Shown in pieces: positions 35,357-44,307 of a DNA stretch of 64,000 nt. This DNA is from Amycolatopsis jejuensis (GTDB lineage: Bacteria; Actinomycetota; Actinomycetes; Mycobacteriales; Pseudonocardiaceae), in assembly GCF_000717335.1 (NCBI RefSeq), contig NZ_JNYZ01000049.1, forward strand, positions 1 to 64,000, written 5' to 3'. Position numbers and translations under genes: made by a program. The notes under the pieces were generated by a model. That model was not told the origin of the DNA. It made no database searches and worked only from the letters and a program-made list of their open reading frames with translations. How positions within the stretch are numbered: position 1 is the stretch's first letter; each line of letters begins with the position of its first letter.

Positions 35357-36673
35357 ATGTCCGACGCGACGAATGCGGGGCAGGCCGGCGGCGAAACCGC
35401 GACACTGCGCCTGCCGAGTGGCGAGCACGAGTTCAAGGTGGTCCAGCCGGTCGAGGGCGCGCCGGGGATCGAACTGGGAAAGCTGCTGGCGTCGACGGGG
35501 TACATCACCTACGACCCCGGGTTCGTCAACACCGGAGCCGCGTCGTCGGCCATCACCTACATCGACGGTGATGCGGGCATCCTGCGCTATCGCGGGTACC
35601 CGATCGAGCAGCTGGCCGAGAAATCCACCTTCATCGAGGTGTCCTACCTGCTGATCTACGGTGAGCTGCCCACCGAGACCCAGCTCGCCGACTTCACCGA
35701 GAAGATCCAGCGGCACACGCTGCTGCACGAGGACCTGAAGGCGTTCTTCTCCGGTTTCCCGCGCGATGCGCACCCGATGCCGGTGCTGTCCAGTGCCGTT
35801 TCCGCGCTGTCCACGTTCTACCAGGACTCGCTGAACCCGTTCGACGAGCCGAACGTCGAGCTGTCCACCATCCGCCTGCTGGCGAAGGTGCCCACGCTCG
35901 CCGCGTACGCCTACAAGAAGTCCATCGGGCAGCCACTGCTGTACCCGGACAACTCGCTGGGCCTGGTGGAGAACTTCCTGCGGATGACGTTCGGCTTCCC
36001 GGCCGAGCCGTACGAGGTCGACCCGGACGTCGCGAAGGCGCTCGACCTGCTGTTCATCCTGCACGCGGACCACGAGCAGAACTGCTCCACGTCCACCGTG
36101 CGGCTCGTGGGCTCGTCCGAGGCGAACCTGTTCGCCAGCATTTCGGCGGGCATCAACGCGCTGTTCGGCCCGCTGCACGGCGGCGCGAACTCGGCGGTGC
36201 TGGAGATGCTCGAGGGCATCCGCGCCGACGGCGGTGACGTGGCGACGTTCGTCAACCGCGTGAAGAACAAGGAAAAGGGTGTCAAGCTCATGGGCTTCGG
36301 GCACCGGGTCTACAAGAACTACGACCCGCGCGCGAAGATCATCAAGAACACCGCCGACGACATCCTCGGCAAGCTGAAGGGCGGCGACCAGCTGCTCGAG
36401 ATCGCGAAGAAGCTCGAGGAAACCGCCCTTTCCGACGACTACTTCGTCGAGCGCAAGCTGTACCCGAACGTCGATTTCTACACCGGGCTCATCTACCGCG
36501 CGCTCGGTTTCCCCACGAAGTTCTTCACCGTGCTGTTCGCGCTCGGCCGGCTGCCCGGCTGGATCGCGCACTGGCGCGAGATGATCAACGACCCGCAGAC
36601 CAAGATCGGGCGCCCGCGCCAGATCTACACCGGGCACGCCACCCGGGACTACACGCCGATCTCGGAGCGCTGA
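35357..36673 (+). CDS. gltA: Citrate synthase (main, GltA-type)
   Basis: The 438-residue protein is a full-length type II-like citrate synthase. Active-site segments are LHADHEQNCSTSTVRLVGSS, LFGPLHGGANSAVLEML, LMGFGHRVYKNYDPRAKI and NVDFYTGLIYRALGFP. It condenses oxaloacetate and acetyl-CoA at entry to the TCA cycle. ATG 35357 has GAGAGGGA upstream. A strong hairpin follows the stop. The second citrate synthase at 15.3 kb shares its function class but only part of its length. Confidence 0.96.
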   Translation: MSDATNAGQAGGETATLRLPSGEHEFKVVQPVEGAPGIELGKLLASTGYITYDPGFVNTGAASSAITYIDGDAGILRYRGYPIEQLAEKSTFIEVSYLLIYGELPTETQLADFTEKIQRHTLLHEDLKAFFSGFPRDAHPMPVLSSAVSALSTFYQDSLNPFDEPNVELSTIRLLAKVPTLAAYAYKKSIGQPLLYPDNSLGLVENFLRMTFGFPAEPYEVDPDVAKALDLLFILHADHEQNCSTSTVRLVGSSEANLFASISAGINALFGPLHGGANSAVLEMLEGIRADGGDVATFVNRVKNKEKGVKLMGFGHRVYKNYDPRAKIIKNTADDILGKLKGGDQLLEIAKKLEETALSDDYFVERKLYPNVDFYTGLIYRALGFPTKFFTVLFALGRLPGWIAHWREMINDPQTKIGRPRQIYTGHATRDYTPISER

Positions 36674-36686
36674 GGATTCTCGCTCG

Positions 36687-36720
36687 AACGCCCCGTCGTG
36701 CCGCGGCACGACGGGGCGTT
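36687..36720 (+). terminator. gltA terminator, perfect 34-bp palindrome
   Basis: The sequence is a perfect inverted repeat with 17-base arms (AACGCCCCGTCGTGCCG and its complement), followed by TTTATCG. It begins 14 bases after the gltA stop. The photolyase -10 box TATCGT (36721-36726) follows immediately, so the terminator insulates the two genes. Confidence 0.85.
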
Positions 36721-36734
36721 TATCGTTGTCCGGT

Positions 36735-38087
36735 ATGACGATGGAAGCACCGGTCGTGCTGTGGTTCCGCCGGGACCTCCGGCTGCGGGACCACGCTGCG
36801 CTGCTCACTGCTTCGAAGCACAGCAAGCATGTCCTGGCGTTGTACGTGCTGGACGACCGGTTGCTGAAGCCCGCCGGTGCACCGAGGACGGCTTTTCTCC
36901 TGGCTTCGCTGCGGGAATTGGACCAGGCATTGTCCGGACGACTGTTGGTGCGGCACGGCGATCCGGTGCAGGAGGTCGTGGCCGCGGCGCGGGAGATCGG
37001 TGCGGCTGCGGTGCATGTCACGGCGGATACCGTGCCTTATGGTCGTACGCGCGATGATGCGGTGGCGAAAGCCTTGGCAGCGCACGGGATCGAGTGGGTG
37101 CCGACCGGGTCTCCGTACGCGGTGACGCCGGGGCGGGTGACGAAGCCGGACGGGACCCCGTATCGCGTGTTCACGCCGTTCCATCGGGCGTGGACCCGGC
37201 ACGGATGGCCGCGTCCGGCCGAAACCGATGTGTCCCTTGTGGACTGGGTCAAGCCAGGCAGCTCGCTCCACCTGCCCGCTGCCGACGACGTACCGTTGCC
37301 TCCGGCTGGGGAGGAGACCGCGCTGGACGCTTGGCAAGCGTTTCTCGCCGACGGGATCGCGGATTACGCGGCGGCGCGCGATCGGCCGGATCATGCTGGT
37401 ACGACAAGACTTTCCCCGTACCTGCGATGGGGCGCCATCCATCCGCGCACGATGCTCGCCGATCTGGCGGGGAACTCGTCCGAAGGTGCGCAGGCTCTGC
37501 GGGCGGAGTTGTGCTGGCGGGAATTCCACGCCGACGTGCTGTGGCATCGCCCGGAAACTGCGCGGGAGAATTACGACCGGCGCTTCGACCGGATGCGGTA
37601 CGACACCGGGAAAACCGCGCAGGAAATGTTCCGGCAGTGGTGCGGGGGGCGCACCGGGTACCCGATCGTCGACGCCGGAATGCGGCAGCTGCTCGCCGAA
37701 AGCTGGATGCACAACCGGGTCCGGATGATCGTGGCGAGTTTCCTGGTCAAAGACCTGCATTTGCCGTGGTGGTGGGGCGCCCGGCACTTCATGCGGCATC
37801 TCGTGGACGGGGATCTGGCGTCGAACCAGCTGAACTGGCAGTGGGTTGCGGGGTGCGGCACCGACGCGGCGCCGTATTTCCGGATCTTCAATCCCACCAC
37901 GCAGGGGCAGAAATTCGACCCGCAGGGTGACTACGTCCGCCGGTATGTGCCGGAATTGCGCGACATTCCCGGCAAAGCGGTGCACACGCTCAAGGAACGT
38001 CCGGCGGACTATCCCGCGCCACTGGTCGACCACGCCGAGGAACGGCAGGTGGCGTTGCAGCGGTACGGTGCGATCACCGGGTCCTGA
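36735..38087 (+). CDS. phrB: Deoxyribodipyrimidine photolyase
   Basis: A 450-residue photolyase/cryptochrome protein. The N-terminal antenna domain starts VVLWFRRDLRLRDHAALL, and the FAD domain has LRAELCWREFHADVLW, GYPIVDAGMRQLLAESWMHNRVRMIVASFLVKDLHLPWWWG and DGDLASNQLNWQWVAGCGTDAAPYFRIFNP. It repairs UV-made cyclobutane dimers using light. ATG 36735 stands eight bases after TATCGT, a leaderless arrangement. Its end overlaps the convergent ABC permease gene by 14 bp. Confidence 0.95.
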   Translation: MTMEAPVVLWFRRDLRLRDHAALLTASKHSKHVLALYVLDDRLLKPAGAPRTAFLLASLRELDQALSGRLLVRHGDPVQEVVAAAREIGAAAVHVTADTVPYGRTRDDAVAKALAAHGIEWVPTGSPYAVTPGRVTKPDGTPYRVFTPFHRAWTRHGWPRPAETDVSLVDWVKPGSSLHLPAADDVPLPPAGEETALDAWQAFLADGIADYAAARDRPDHAGTTRLSPYLRWGAIHPRTMLADLAGNSSEGAQALRAELCWREFHADVLWHRPETARENYDRRFDRMRYDTGKTAQEMFRQWCGGRTGYPIVDAGMRQLLAESWMHNRVRMIVASFLVKDLHLPWWWGARHFMRHLVDGDLASNQLNWQWVAGCGTDAAPYFRIFNPTTQGQKFDPQGDYVRRYVPELRDIPGKAVHTLKERPADYPAPLVDHAEERQVALQRYGAITGS

Positions 38088-39162
38088 GCACGCTGTTGCG
38101 GTACCCCCGCGTGCCCGCCCAGGTGACCACGGCGACGGTCGCGGCGGTGAGCACCAGTGCTGTCACCACTTCCCATGACTCCGCAGTCCCGAGCCGTGCG
38201 GGCAGGAGAATCGGTGACAGCAAAGGGAACAGCGACAGAATACGGATTGCCGCCCCGTGCGGTGCTTGGACCAGCAGGACGAGGCCCGTGACCGACCCGA
38301 TGACCAGCGCGAGCGGTGCGAGTACCGCCGCCTGCCGGGACACGACGTACAGTATTGCGTAGAGCGGGAATCCCAGCAGGTACCACACCAAACCCCAGGC
38401 CGCCGCACCGAGGGCGAGGCCGGTCAGCGACAGCACCCCGGACACGAGACCCGCGATCAGGCCGACCACGCCGAGGATGGCGAGCTGGATCAGCCCGACG
38501 AGTCCGAGGCCGATCACCTTGCCCAGCAACAGGGAGGTCGGCCGGACGATGGCGAGCATGGTCTCCACCACGCGGCTGGACTTCTCCTCGGCCACTCCCC
38601 GTGCGACCAGCATGCCGTACGTGGTGGCGCTGAGGTACAGCAGAATCGCGACCACGATCCCGGCCGCGAGTTTGGCTCCGGCCTCGGGGTCGGCCGGCTC
38701 GAGCGGCGACACCTCGGCGTGCGCGGCTGCCACGGCCTCATGCACGGTGCCGGGGTCGAGGTTGGCGGAGGACAACTGAGCGTCGAGTACCTGCTGCTGC
38801 ACAATCGTGTCAAGGGTGGCACGCAGTTTCGGGTCCAAAGTGGACTTCACGGTGACCCGCAGCCGGGAGGCACTGCCGGATACAAGCGCGTCGACGTCGC
38901 CATCGCGGACTTGGGTCAGACCGTCCGGTTCGGACAGTACGCGCACGACCTCGACGTTGTGCAGTTGCCCGGCGATCCCCTGCGCCTGCCCGGTGAGCGC
39001 GACCCTGGTCGTGGCCTGGTCGCCGATCACGAGCGCCTGCAGGAGGACGTAACCCAGTAGCAGCAAGAGGAGTACGGCGGTACTGACCACAAAGGACCGA
39101 GAGCGGAGCCGGGTGTTGAGCTCCCGTTTCGCCACCAGCCGTACCGCACGGACAGGGGTCAT
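38074..39162 (-). CDS. ABC-2 family permease (NatB-like)
   Basis: A 362-residue permease: one N-terminal helix (SFVVSTAVLLLLLLGYVLLQ), a long extracytoplasmic segment of about 150 residues, then five helices. This is the NatB-like layout of sodium or antibiotic exporters. The ATG at 39162 overlaps the ATPase stop by ATGA. It acts with that ATPase and the XRE protein as a three-gene operon. Confidence 0.87.
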   Translation of the reverse strand: MTPVRAVRLVAKRELNTRLRSRSFVVSTAVLLLLLLGYVLLQALVIGDQATTRVALTGQAQGIAGQLHNVEVVRVLSEPDGLTQVRDGDVDALVSGSASRLRVTVKSTLDPKLRATLDTIVQQQVLDAQLSSANLDPGTVHEAVAAAHAEVSPLEPADPEAGAKLAAGIVVAILLYLSATTYGMLVARGVAEEKSSRVVETMLAIVRPTSLLLGKVIGLGLVGLIQLAILGVVGLIAGLVSGVLSLTGLALGAAAWGLVWYLLGFPLYAILYVVSRQAAVLAPLALVIGSVTGLVLLVQAPHGAAIRILSLFPLLSPILLPARLGTAESWEVVTALVLTAATVAVVTWAGTRGYRNSVLRTR

Positions 39163-40064
39163 CGTGGTCCCTCCGGCGTGGCGACAGCGTCGTGAAACAG
39201 CTCGGACAACGTGCGTCGGCGGTGGCTGAACTCGGTGACCGGCCCGGTGGCCAGCGCCGCGGCGAGCACGGCTTGGTCGTCCGCACTCGGGGACAGTTCC
39301 AGCACCGTAGTGGCACCATGGCCTTCCAACACCCGCGCGCCAGGAACCGTTGCCGCCCAACCGGGACGCGCTCCTGGTGCGGTGACCACCAGGCGTCGCG
39401 CGGCATCGCGAGTCAGTTCGTCCACTGTGCCTACGGCGACCATCCGGCCGTCCCGGATGATTCCGACGCGGTCACACAGCCGTTCCACGAGATCGAGCTG
39501 GTGACTGGAAAACAGCACCGAAGCCCCGGCGGATGCCTTCTCCCGCAACACTTTGCTCAGCACATCCACGACCAGCGGGTCGAGACCGGAGAACGGTTCG
39601 TCGAGCACCAGCACGGCAGGATTGTGCACCAGCGCGGCGGCGAGCTGCACCCGTTGCCGGTTGCCGAGGCTGAGCTTCTGGGCCGCTTCCGTGCGCCACG
39701 GCCCGAGCCCGAACCGCGCGACCCACAGCTCGGCCGCGCCATACGCCTCGTTCGTGCTGAGCCCATGCAGCTCCGCGAGGTACACGAGCTGGTCGAACAC
39801 CTTCATCCTCGGGTAGAGACCACGTTCCTCAGGCAGGTACCCGATCTGCGCGCGGGTCTCGTCCGTCACCGGGCGGCCGTCGAGACGGACCTCGCCGGAG
39901 TCGGCCGCGAGCACCCCGAGGGCGATCCGCATCGTGGTGGTCTTGCCGGCGCCGGAGCTGCCGACGAGCCCGAAAACCTCGCCCGGACGCACCGCGAAAC
40001 TCACGCCGTCGAGCGCGGTTTTCGCCCCGAACGCCTTGCTGACCCGGTCGATCTCCAGCATCAC
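39159..40064 (-). CDS. ABC transporter ATP-binding protein (NatA-like)
   Basis: A 301-residue ATPase with Walker A GLVGSSGAGKTTTMRI, Walker B VLVLDEPFSGLDP and H-loop SSHQLDLVERL. The signature motif is LSLGNRQRVQLAAAL, with LSLGN in place of the common LSGGQ, a variant seen in this NatA-like branch. The GTG start at 40064 overlaps the XRE stop by GTGA; an ATG directly follows it at 40061. It partners the downstream permease. Confidence 0.9.
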   Translation of the reverse strand: MMLEIDRVSKAFGAKTALDGVSFAVRPGEVFGLVGSSGAGKTTTMRIALGVLAADSGEVRLDGRPVTDETRAQIGYLPEERGLYPRMKVFDQLVYLAELHGLSTNEAYGAAELWVARFGLGPWRTEAAQKLSLGNRQRVQLAAALVHNPAVLVLDEPFSGLDPLVVDVLSKVLREKASAGASVLFSSHQLDLVERLCDRVGIIRDGRMVAVGTVDELTRDAARRLVVTAPGARPGWAATVPGARVLEGHGATTVLELSPSADDQAVLAAALATGPVTEFSHRRRTLSELFHDAVATPEGPR

Positions 40065-40330
40065 GCATCCCCCTCCCGATAGACCTGGGTGGACAGCGGC
40101 GCGAACGGCTCGCGGCCGAACACCGCCTCCACCGGCAGGTCGAACACCGCGCAAATGCGCAACGCCAGATCGAGACTCGGGTAGTGGTCCCCGCGTTCCA
40201 GGGCGCCGATGGTCTGCGGGTTCACCTCGACCGCCGCGGCCAGCTCCGCGCGGCTCATCCGCCGCTCCGCCCGCAACACTGCAAGACGGTTGTGAATCGG
40301 CAGCTCTTTCCCCCGCCGCACTGGACTCAT
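40061..40330 (-). CDS. Small XRE regulator of the ABC operon
   Basis: An 89-residue XRE-type protein consisting almost only of a helix-turn-helix (IHNRLAVLRAERRMSRAELAAAVEVNPQTIGALERGDHYPSLDLALRICAVFDLPVEAVF). It is the first gene of an operon with a NatAB-like transporter, a common arrangement in which the XRE protein controls exporter expression. ATG 40330 lies seven bases after AACAGT, consistent with a leaderless message. The third 30-bp repeat array begins 56 bases upstream. Confidence 0.85.
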   Translation of the reverse strand: MSPVRRGKELPIHNRLAVLRAERRMSRAELAAAVEVNPQTIGALERGDHYPSLDLALRICAVFDLPVEAVFGREPFAPLSTQVYREGDA

Positions 40331-40385
40331 GCACCGTACTGTTGCAAAAACCCAACGAACCAGCAAGTCGACCCGGTCCACACCA

Positions 40386-40464
40386 CCCCAATGTGGCATT
40401 GGGTGCATCTGACGCAACCAATGTGGCGTTCGGTGCATCTGACGCACCCAATGCCACATTGGGG
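40386..40464. repeat. 30-bp-period dyad repeat array C (3 units)
   Basis: Core dyads start at 40388, 40418 and 40448, exactly 30 bp apart. The first has the TGG centre, the last the CCA centre, and the outer ends are again CCCCAATG and CATTGGGG. It lies between glpD and the XRE gene, both transcribed leftward, so it follows the glpD stop by about 20 bases. A hairpin of CCCCAATG with CATTGGGG could stop glpD transcription. Confidence 0.9.
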
Positions 40465-40481
40465 CGATGTTTGGCAGCGGG

Positions 40482-42008
40482 TCAGGAGAGCCCGGCCAGT
40501 GTCTTTTCGACCAGGTCGGCCACTCGTTCCCGGGCTGCTTCCGCCTCGGCCGGGACCAGTGACAGGCGGGTGCGGCGTTCGAGGACGTCGTCCACCGTCT
40601 GGGCGCCCTCGTGGCGGACGGCCCACACCACCTCGGCCGCAGTGATCTCCGTCGAATCCGACAGTGGCTCGGCGAACTCCGGTTCCACTGCGCCCAGCGC
40701 GGCCACACGGGGTGCTTCCGTGCCGTACTTGGCGACCAGTCGGGCTGGAGCGTCCACAAGGGACAGTCGCGATCGCGGTGCGGCGCCGAGCAGGGGCAGC
40801 TTCGCGGTGCGCGACGGGCCTGCGTGCAGTCCGGCGTGGGTGAGCGCTGCGTCGACCGCGTCCTCGGCCATTCGGCGGTACGTGGTGAGCTTGCCGCCGA
40901 CCACGGTCAGGACGCCGTCCGCGCTGGTGACCACTGCGTGTTTGCGGGAGAGGTCCGCGCTGCGTCCGGCTGATCCGGCGACGAGCGGGCGTAATCCGGC
41001 GTACGAGCCGATCACGTCCTTTTCGGACAGTGGGCGGCTCAGCACCGACGACGCCACCGACAGCAGGAAGTCCACATCGGACTCCGGGACCGTCGGTACG
41101 TCCGGTACCTCGCCGGTGATCGGCTCGTCGGTGAGTCCCAAGTAGACTCTGCCGTCCGGTTGGGGGAGAAGGAAGACGAACCGGTTGCTCTCGCCGGGTA
41201 CCGGGATGTTCACCGAGGTGGCGCCGACGCGCACGGTGTCCGGCGCGAGCACCAAGTGTGACCCGCGGGATGGGCGCAGCCGTACCGAATCGGTGAGTGT
41301 GCCGGCCCATACGCCGGTTGCATTGATGACCTGCCGGGCGTGCAAGGCGTAGCCTTCGGAGGTGCGGACTTCGGTGCCGGACAAGGAAATCGCGCGCACC
41401 CCGGTGATGATCCGGGCGCCGAGCAACGCGGCCGTACGCGCGAGCGTGATCACCAGCCGGGCGTCGTCGACCAACGCGCCGTCGTAGGCCAGCAGCGCGC
41501 CGCGCAACCCCGCCGGGGTGAGACCGGGGGACAACGCCAGCGCTTCCGCGGCGGGAATCCGGCGTGGCGAAGGCAATACCGACGACGGCGTGCGCGCCAC
41601 TCGACGCAATGCGTCACCCGCTCGCAGACCGGTGGTGATAACCGCTTGCTGCGCCGCGGAAGTGTCCGGATAGAGCGGGAAAAGCTGCGGCATCGCGCGC
41701 GTGAGGTGCGGCGCGGTGCGGGTCATCAGGATCCCGCGCTCCACCGCACTTTCGTGCGCGAGTGCGAGGTCGCCCTTGGCCAGGTACCGCAATCCGCCGT
41801 GCACCAGCTTGCTCGACCAGCGCGAGGTACCGAATGCGAGGTCGTGTGCTTCCACCAGTGCCACGGACAGCCCGCGCGCCGCCGCGTCCAACGCGATCCC
41901 GGCGCCGGTGACACCGCCGCCGACCACCAGCACGTCGACCCGTTCCCCGTCGGCCAGCCGCGCCAGCTCGCGTTCGCGGCGGCGCGCGTTGAGCGAGCCG
42001 GTGCTCAT
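40482..42008 (-). CDS. glpD: Glycerol-3-phosphate dehydrogenase (FAD)
   Basis: A 508-residue flavoprotein with FAD fold VDVLVVGGGVTGAGIALDAAARGLSVALVE near residues 24-53, SSKLVHGGLRYLAKGDLALAHES, and the C-terminal helical cap domain. It oxidises glycerol-3-phosphate to dihydroxyacetone phosphate and passes electrons to quinone at the membrane. ATG 42008 overlaps the TetR stop by ATGA. The TetR-GlpD order beside a divergent flavoprotein matches M. tuberculosis Rv2250c-Rv2249c-Rv2251. Its product DHAP is the acyl-acceptor precursor for alkyl-DHAP chemistry, which may link it to the divergent gene. Confidence 0.92.
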   Translation of the reverse strand: MSTGSLNARRRERELARLADGERVDVLVVGGGVTGAGIALDAAARGLSVALVEAHDLAFGTSRWSSKLVHGGLRYLAKGDLALAHESAVERGILMTRTAPHLTRAMPQLFPLYPDTSAAQQAVITTGLRAGDALRRVARTPSSVLPSPRRIPAAEALALSPGLTPAGLRGALLAYDGALVDDARLVITLARTAALLGARIITGVRAISLSGTEVRTSEGYALHARQVINATGVWAGTLTDSVRLRPSRGSHLVLAPDTVRVGATSVNIPVPGESNRFVFLLPQPDGRVYLGLTDEPITGEVPDVPTVPESDVDFLLSVASSVLSRPLSEKDVIGSYAGLRPLVAGSAGRSADLSRKHAVVTSADGVLTVVGGKLTTYRRMAEDAVDAALTHAGLHAGPSRTAKLPLLGAAPRSRLSLVDAPARLVAKYGTEAPRVAALGAVEPEFAEPLSDSTEITAAEVVWAVRHEGAQTVDDVLERRTRLSLVPAEAEAARERVADLVEKTLAGLS

Positions 42009-42649
42009 GGCCGCAAAGCCGCGTCGACCAGGTACCGGAACTCGGCGAGCAGGGCGGCTTCGTCGACGTCGGCGGTCGCGGGACGCAGGGAGAACGCGAA
42101 CGACTGGACCACCAGCAACACCGACCGGGCCTGCGTGACCACCTCGGCGCGGCGCACCGAACCGTCCCGGTGCCCCTCCTCGATCAGCTGCCGGAGTACC
42201 TGCTCGGCGAACTGCTGCGTGGCCCCGAGCCGCTCGACGATGTAGGGCAGCACCAGCTCCGGGTCGACGTCCAGCAGCGTGCGGAACAGCGGGTCCGCGG
42301 ACAACGCGCTGACGCCGGCCGCGGCGATGTGCACAATGCGATCGCGGGTGTGCGCAGCGTCGCTGCCGGACTCGCTCACCCGCTGCAGCAGGCCGCTGAA
42401 CTCGCGGGTCATCAGCGCGGCGAGCACGCTGCGCACGTCGGGGAACCGGCGGTACACGGTCATGCGGCTGACCTGCGCGGTGCGGGCGATCTCCGCGAGC
42501 GTGGTGCGCCGGACCCCGACTGCGAGCACGCACTTGCGCGCGGCGTCGAGGAGCACGTCGTCGCCGACGCGTGCCGAGGTCGGGCGGCTGCGCGCGTCCG
42601 CGAGCGCCGAGGGGGCCTCTCCCGGTCGGGAGTGACGTTTGACGTCCAT
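42005..42649 (-). CDS. TetR regulator of glpD and divergent flavoprotein
   Basis: A 214-residue TetR protein with helix-turn-helix TTLAEIARTAQVSRMTVYRRFPDVRSVLAAL at about residues 49-79. The N-terminal 30 residues are a basic extension. ATG 42649 follows TACAGT by seven bases and is only 16 bases from the divergent GTG at 42666. It is coupled to glpD by ATGA. Autoregulation and control of the flavoprotein are likely because any bound operator would cover both starts. Confidence 0.87.
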   Translation of the reverse strand: MDVKRHSRPGEAPSALADARSRPTSARVGDDVLLDAARKCVLAVGVRRTTLAEIARTAQVSRMTVYRRFPDVRSVLAALMTREFSGLLQRVSESGSDAAHTRDRIVHIAAAGVSALSADPLFRTLLDVDPELVLPYIVERLGATQQFAEQVLRQLIEEGHRDGSVRRAEVVTQARSVLLVVQSFAFSLRPATADVDEAALLAEFRYLVDAALRP

Positions 42650-42665
42650 ATGTCACACTGTACCG
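42650..42665. promoter_or_regulatory. Overlapping face-to-face leaderless promoters
   Basis: Only 16 bases separate the tetR ATG and the flavoprotein GTG. CACACT (42654-42659) is a plus-strand -10 six bases before GTG; TACAGT (plus-strand ACTGTA 42657-42662) is a minus-strand -10 seven bases before ATG. The two boxes overlap by three bases, so both promoters cannot be occupied together. Confidence 0.5.
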
Positions 42666-44279
42666 GTGAGCGATCTCATCAACCACCGCATCCGCCGCTC
42701 GTGGACCGAGCGCGGGGCGGGTGCCGCCGCGCTGCCCGAGCGGGCGGTTCGGTGGCTTGACCAGCGTATCGGCCGGATCGGCCCGGATCGAGACACAAAG
42801 CCGGTTTCGCCCCGTTCGGTGACCGAGTCCGCGGTGAGTGTGCCCGTCCGTACCGAATTCGAGGACGCTCTCGGGCCGGATCACGTCCTGTTCGACCCCC
42901 AGGAACGGCTCGGCCGCACCGGTGGTCTGTCCTATCTGGACCTGCTGCGCACGCGCACCGGTGACGAGACCGTGCCGGTCCCCGACGCCGTGCTGCTGCC
43001 AGGTGACCCGGACGAGGTGCAGGCGGTGCTCGACATCTGCGTGCGGCACGACATCGGCGTGGTCCCGTTCGGCGGCGGAACGTCGGTGGTCGGCGGGGTC
43101 GCGGCGCTGCGCGGGGACAAGTCCGCGGTGGTCGTGCTCGACCTGGAGCGGCTCGACGACCTGGTGTCGGTGGACGACGTTTCGCGGATTGCGGTGCTGC
43201 AGGCAGGCGTGCGAGGGCCGGAGGCAGAACGGCTGCTGGCGGCGCACGGGTACACGCTCGGCCACGTACCGCAGTCGTTCGAACGGGCCACGATCGGCGG
43301 GTTCGCGGCGACTCGGTCGGCTGGGCAGGCTTCGGCCGGGTATGGGCGGTTCGAGGACATGGTCACGGGGGTCCGGTTGGCGACGCCCAAGGGGGAGTGG
43401 CGGCTCGGGGTCGCGCCTGCGTCGGCGGCTGGGCCGGATTTGCGGCAGTTGGCGGTGGGGAGTGAGGGCGCGCTCGGGGTGATCACCGAGGTCGCGCTGC
43501 GGGTACGGCCGCTGCCGGACCATCGGCATTACGAAGGCTGGGTCGTAGACGGCTGGGACGGCGGGGCCGCCGCGGTGCGGAAGCTGGCGCAGGAACATGC
43601 GCTTGCAGATGTCACCCGGCTGTCCGATGTGGACGAGACGGCGGTGTCGTTTGCGCTCAATGCCGGGTGGAAAACCTCGCTGCTGCGCGGATATTTGCGC
43701 GCACGCGGGATGCGTAGTCCGTGTCTGTTGATCGTCGGCTGGGAAGGGGACGTGGTTGGCCGGCGGCGGCGGACGTCGGCGTTGCTGCGTCGCGCGGGGG
43801 CTCGGCGGATCGGGAAGGCGCTCGGCGAATCGTGGCGGCACGGGCGGTTCTCCGGTCCACGGCAGCGGGATGTGTTGCTGGACCTCGGAGTGTGCGTAGA
43901 AACTCTCGAGACGGCGGCGTACTGGTCCAATTTGGACGAGTTGCACGACGCGGTGCGGGCGGCGCTGGTCTCGTCACTCGGCCAGGCGATTGTGATGTGC
44001 CACGTTTCGCATGCTTACGAAACCGGTGCGTCGCTGTATTTCACGGTGCTCACTTCGCGCGACGACCGTGACCCGATCGGACAGTGGCAGCGTGCGAAAG
44101 CGGCTGCGTGCGAGGCGATCACGGGCATTGGCACGATCACGCACCATCATGCGGTCGGGGTGGATCATGCGCCGTATCTGGAAGCGGAAATCGGGCGGAT
44201 CGGTGTCGACGTGTTGCGGGCGGCCAAGTCCGCGGTCGATCCGACCGGAATCCTGAACCCCGGAAAACTGCTCGGCTGA
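42666..44279 (+). CDS. FAD-binding oxidase, alkyl-DHAP synthase-like
   Basis: A 537-residue FAD_binding_4 protein with the flavin loop VVPFGGGTSVVGGVAAL near residue 135 and GEWRLGVAPASAAGPDLRQLAVGSEGALGVITEVALRV. The C-terminal AVGVDHAPYLEAEIGRIGVDVLRAAKSAVDPTGILNPGKLLG fits alkyldihydroxyacetonephosphate synthases and D-lactate/glycolate oxidase relatives. Rv2251 of M. tuberculosis is the positional equivalent. Ether-lipid synthesis from acyl-DHAP is a possible role, but a lactate or hydroxy-acid dehydrogenase is an alternative. GTG 42666 appears leaderless. Confidence 0.83.
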   Translation: MSDLINHRIRRSWTERGAGAAALPERAVRWLDQRIGRIGPDRDTKPVSPRSVTESAVSVPVRTEFEDALGPDHVLFDPQERLGRTGGLSYLDLLRTRTGDETVPVPDAVLLPGDPDEVQAVLDICVRHDIGVVPFGGGTSVVGGVAALRGDKSAVVVLDLERLDDLVSVDDVSRIAVLQAGVRGPEAERLLAAHGYTLGHVPQSFERATIGGFAATRSAGQASAGYGRFEDMVTGVRLATPKGEWRLGVAPASAAGPDLRQLAVGSEGALGVITEVALRVRPLPDHRHYEGWVVDGWDGGAAAVRKLAQEHALADVTRLSDVDETAVSFALNAGWKTSLLRGYLRARGMRSPCLLIVGWEGDVVGRRRRTSALLRRAGARRIGKALGESWRHGRFSGPRQRDVLLDLGVCVETLETAAYWSNLDELHDAVRAALVSSLGQAIVMCHVSHAYETGASLYFTVLTSRDDRDPIGQWQRAKAAACEAITGIGTITHHHAVGVDHAPYLEAEIGRIGVDVLRAAKSAVDPTGILNPGKLLG

Positions 44280-44307
44280 ACGCGTCCGCGCGGGCAGAAT
44301 GTCGTCC

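Noticed and set aside
40482..43946. A single 1154-residue fusion protein
   Set aside because: The frame runs antisense through the FAD enzyme and tetR genes; glpD has its own ATG at 42008 coupled to the TetR stop.
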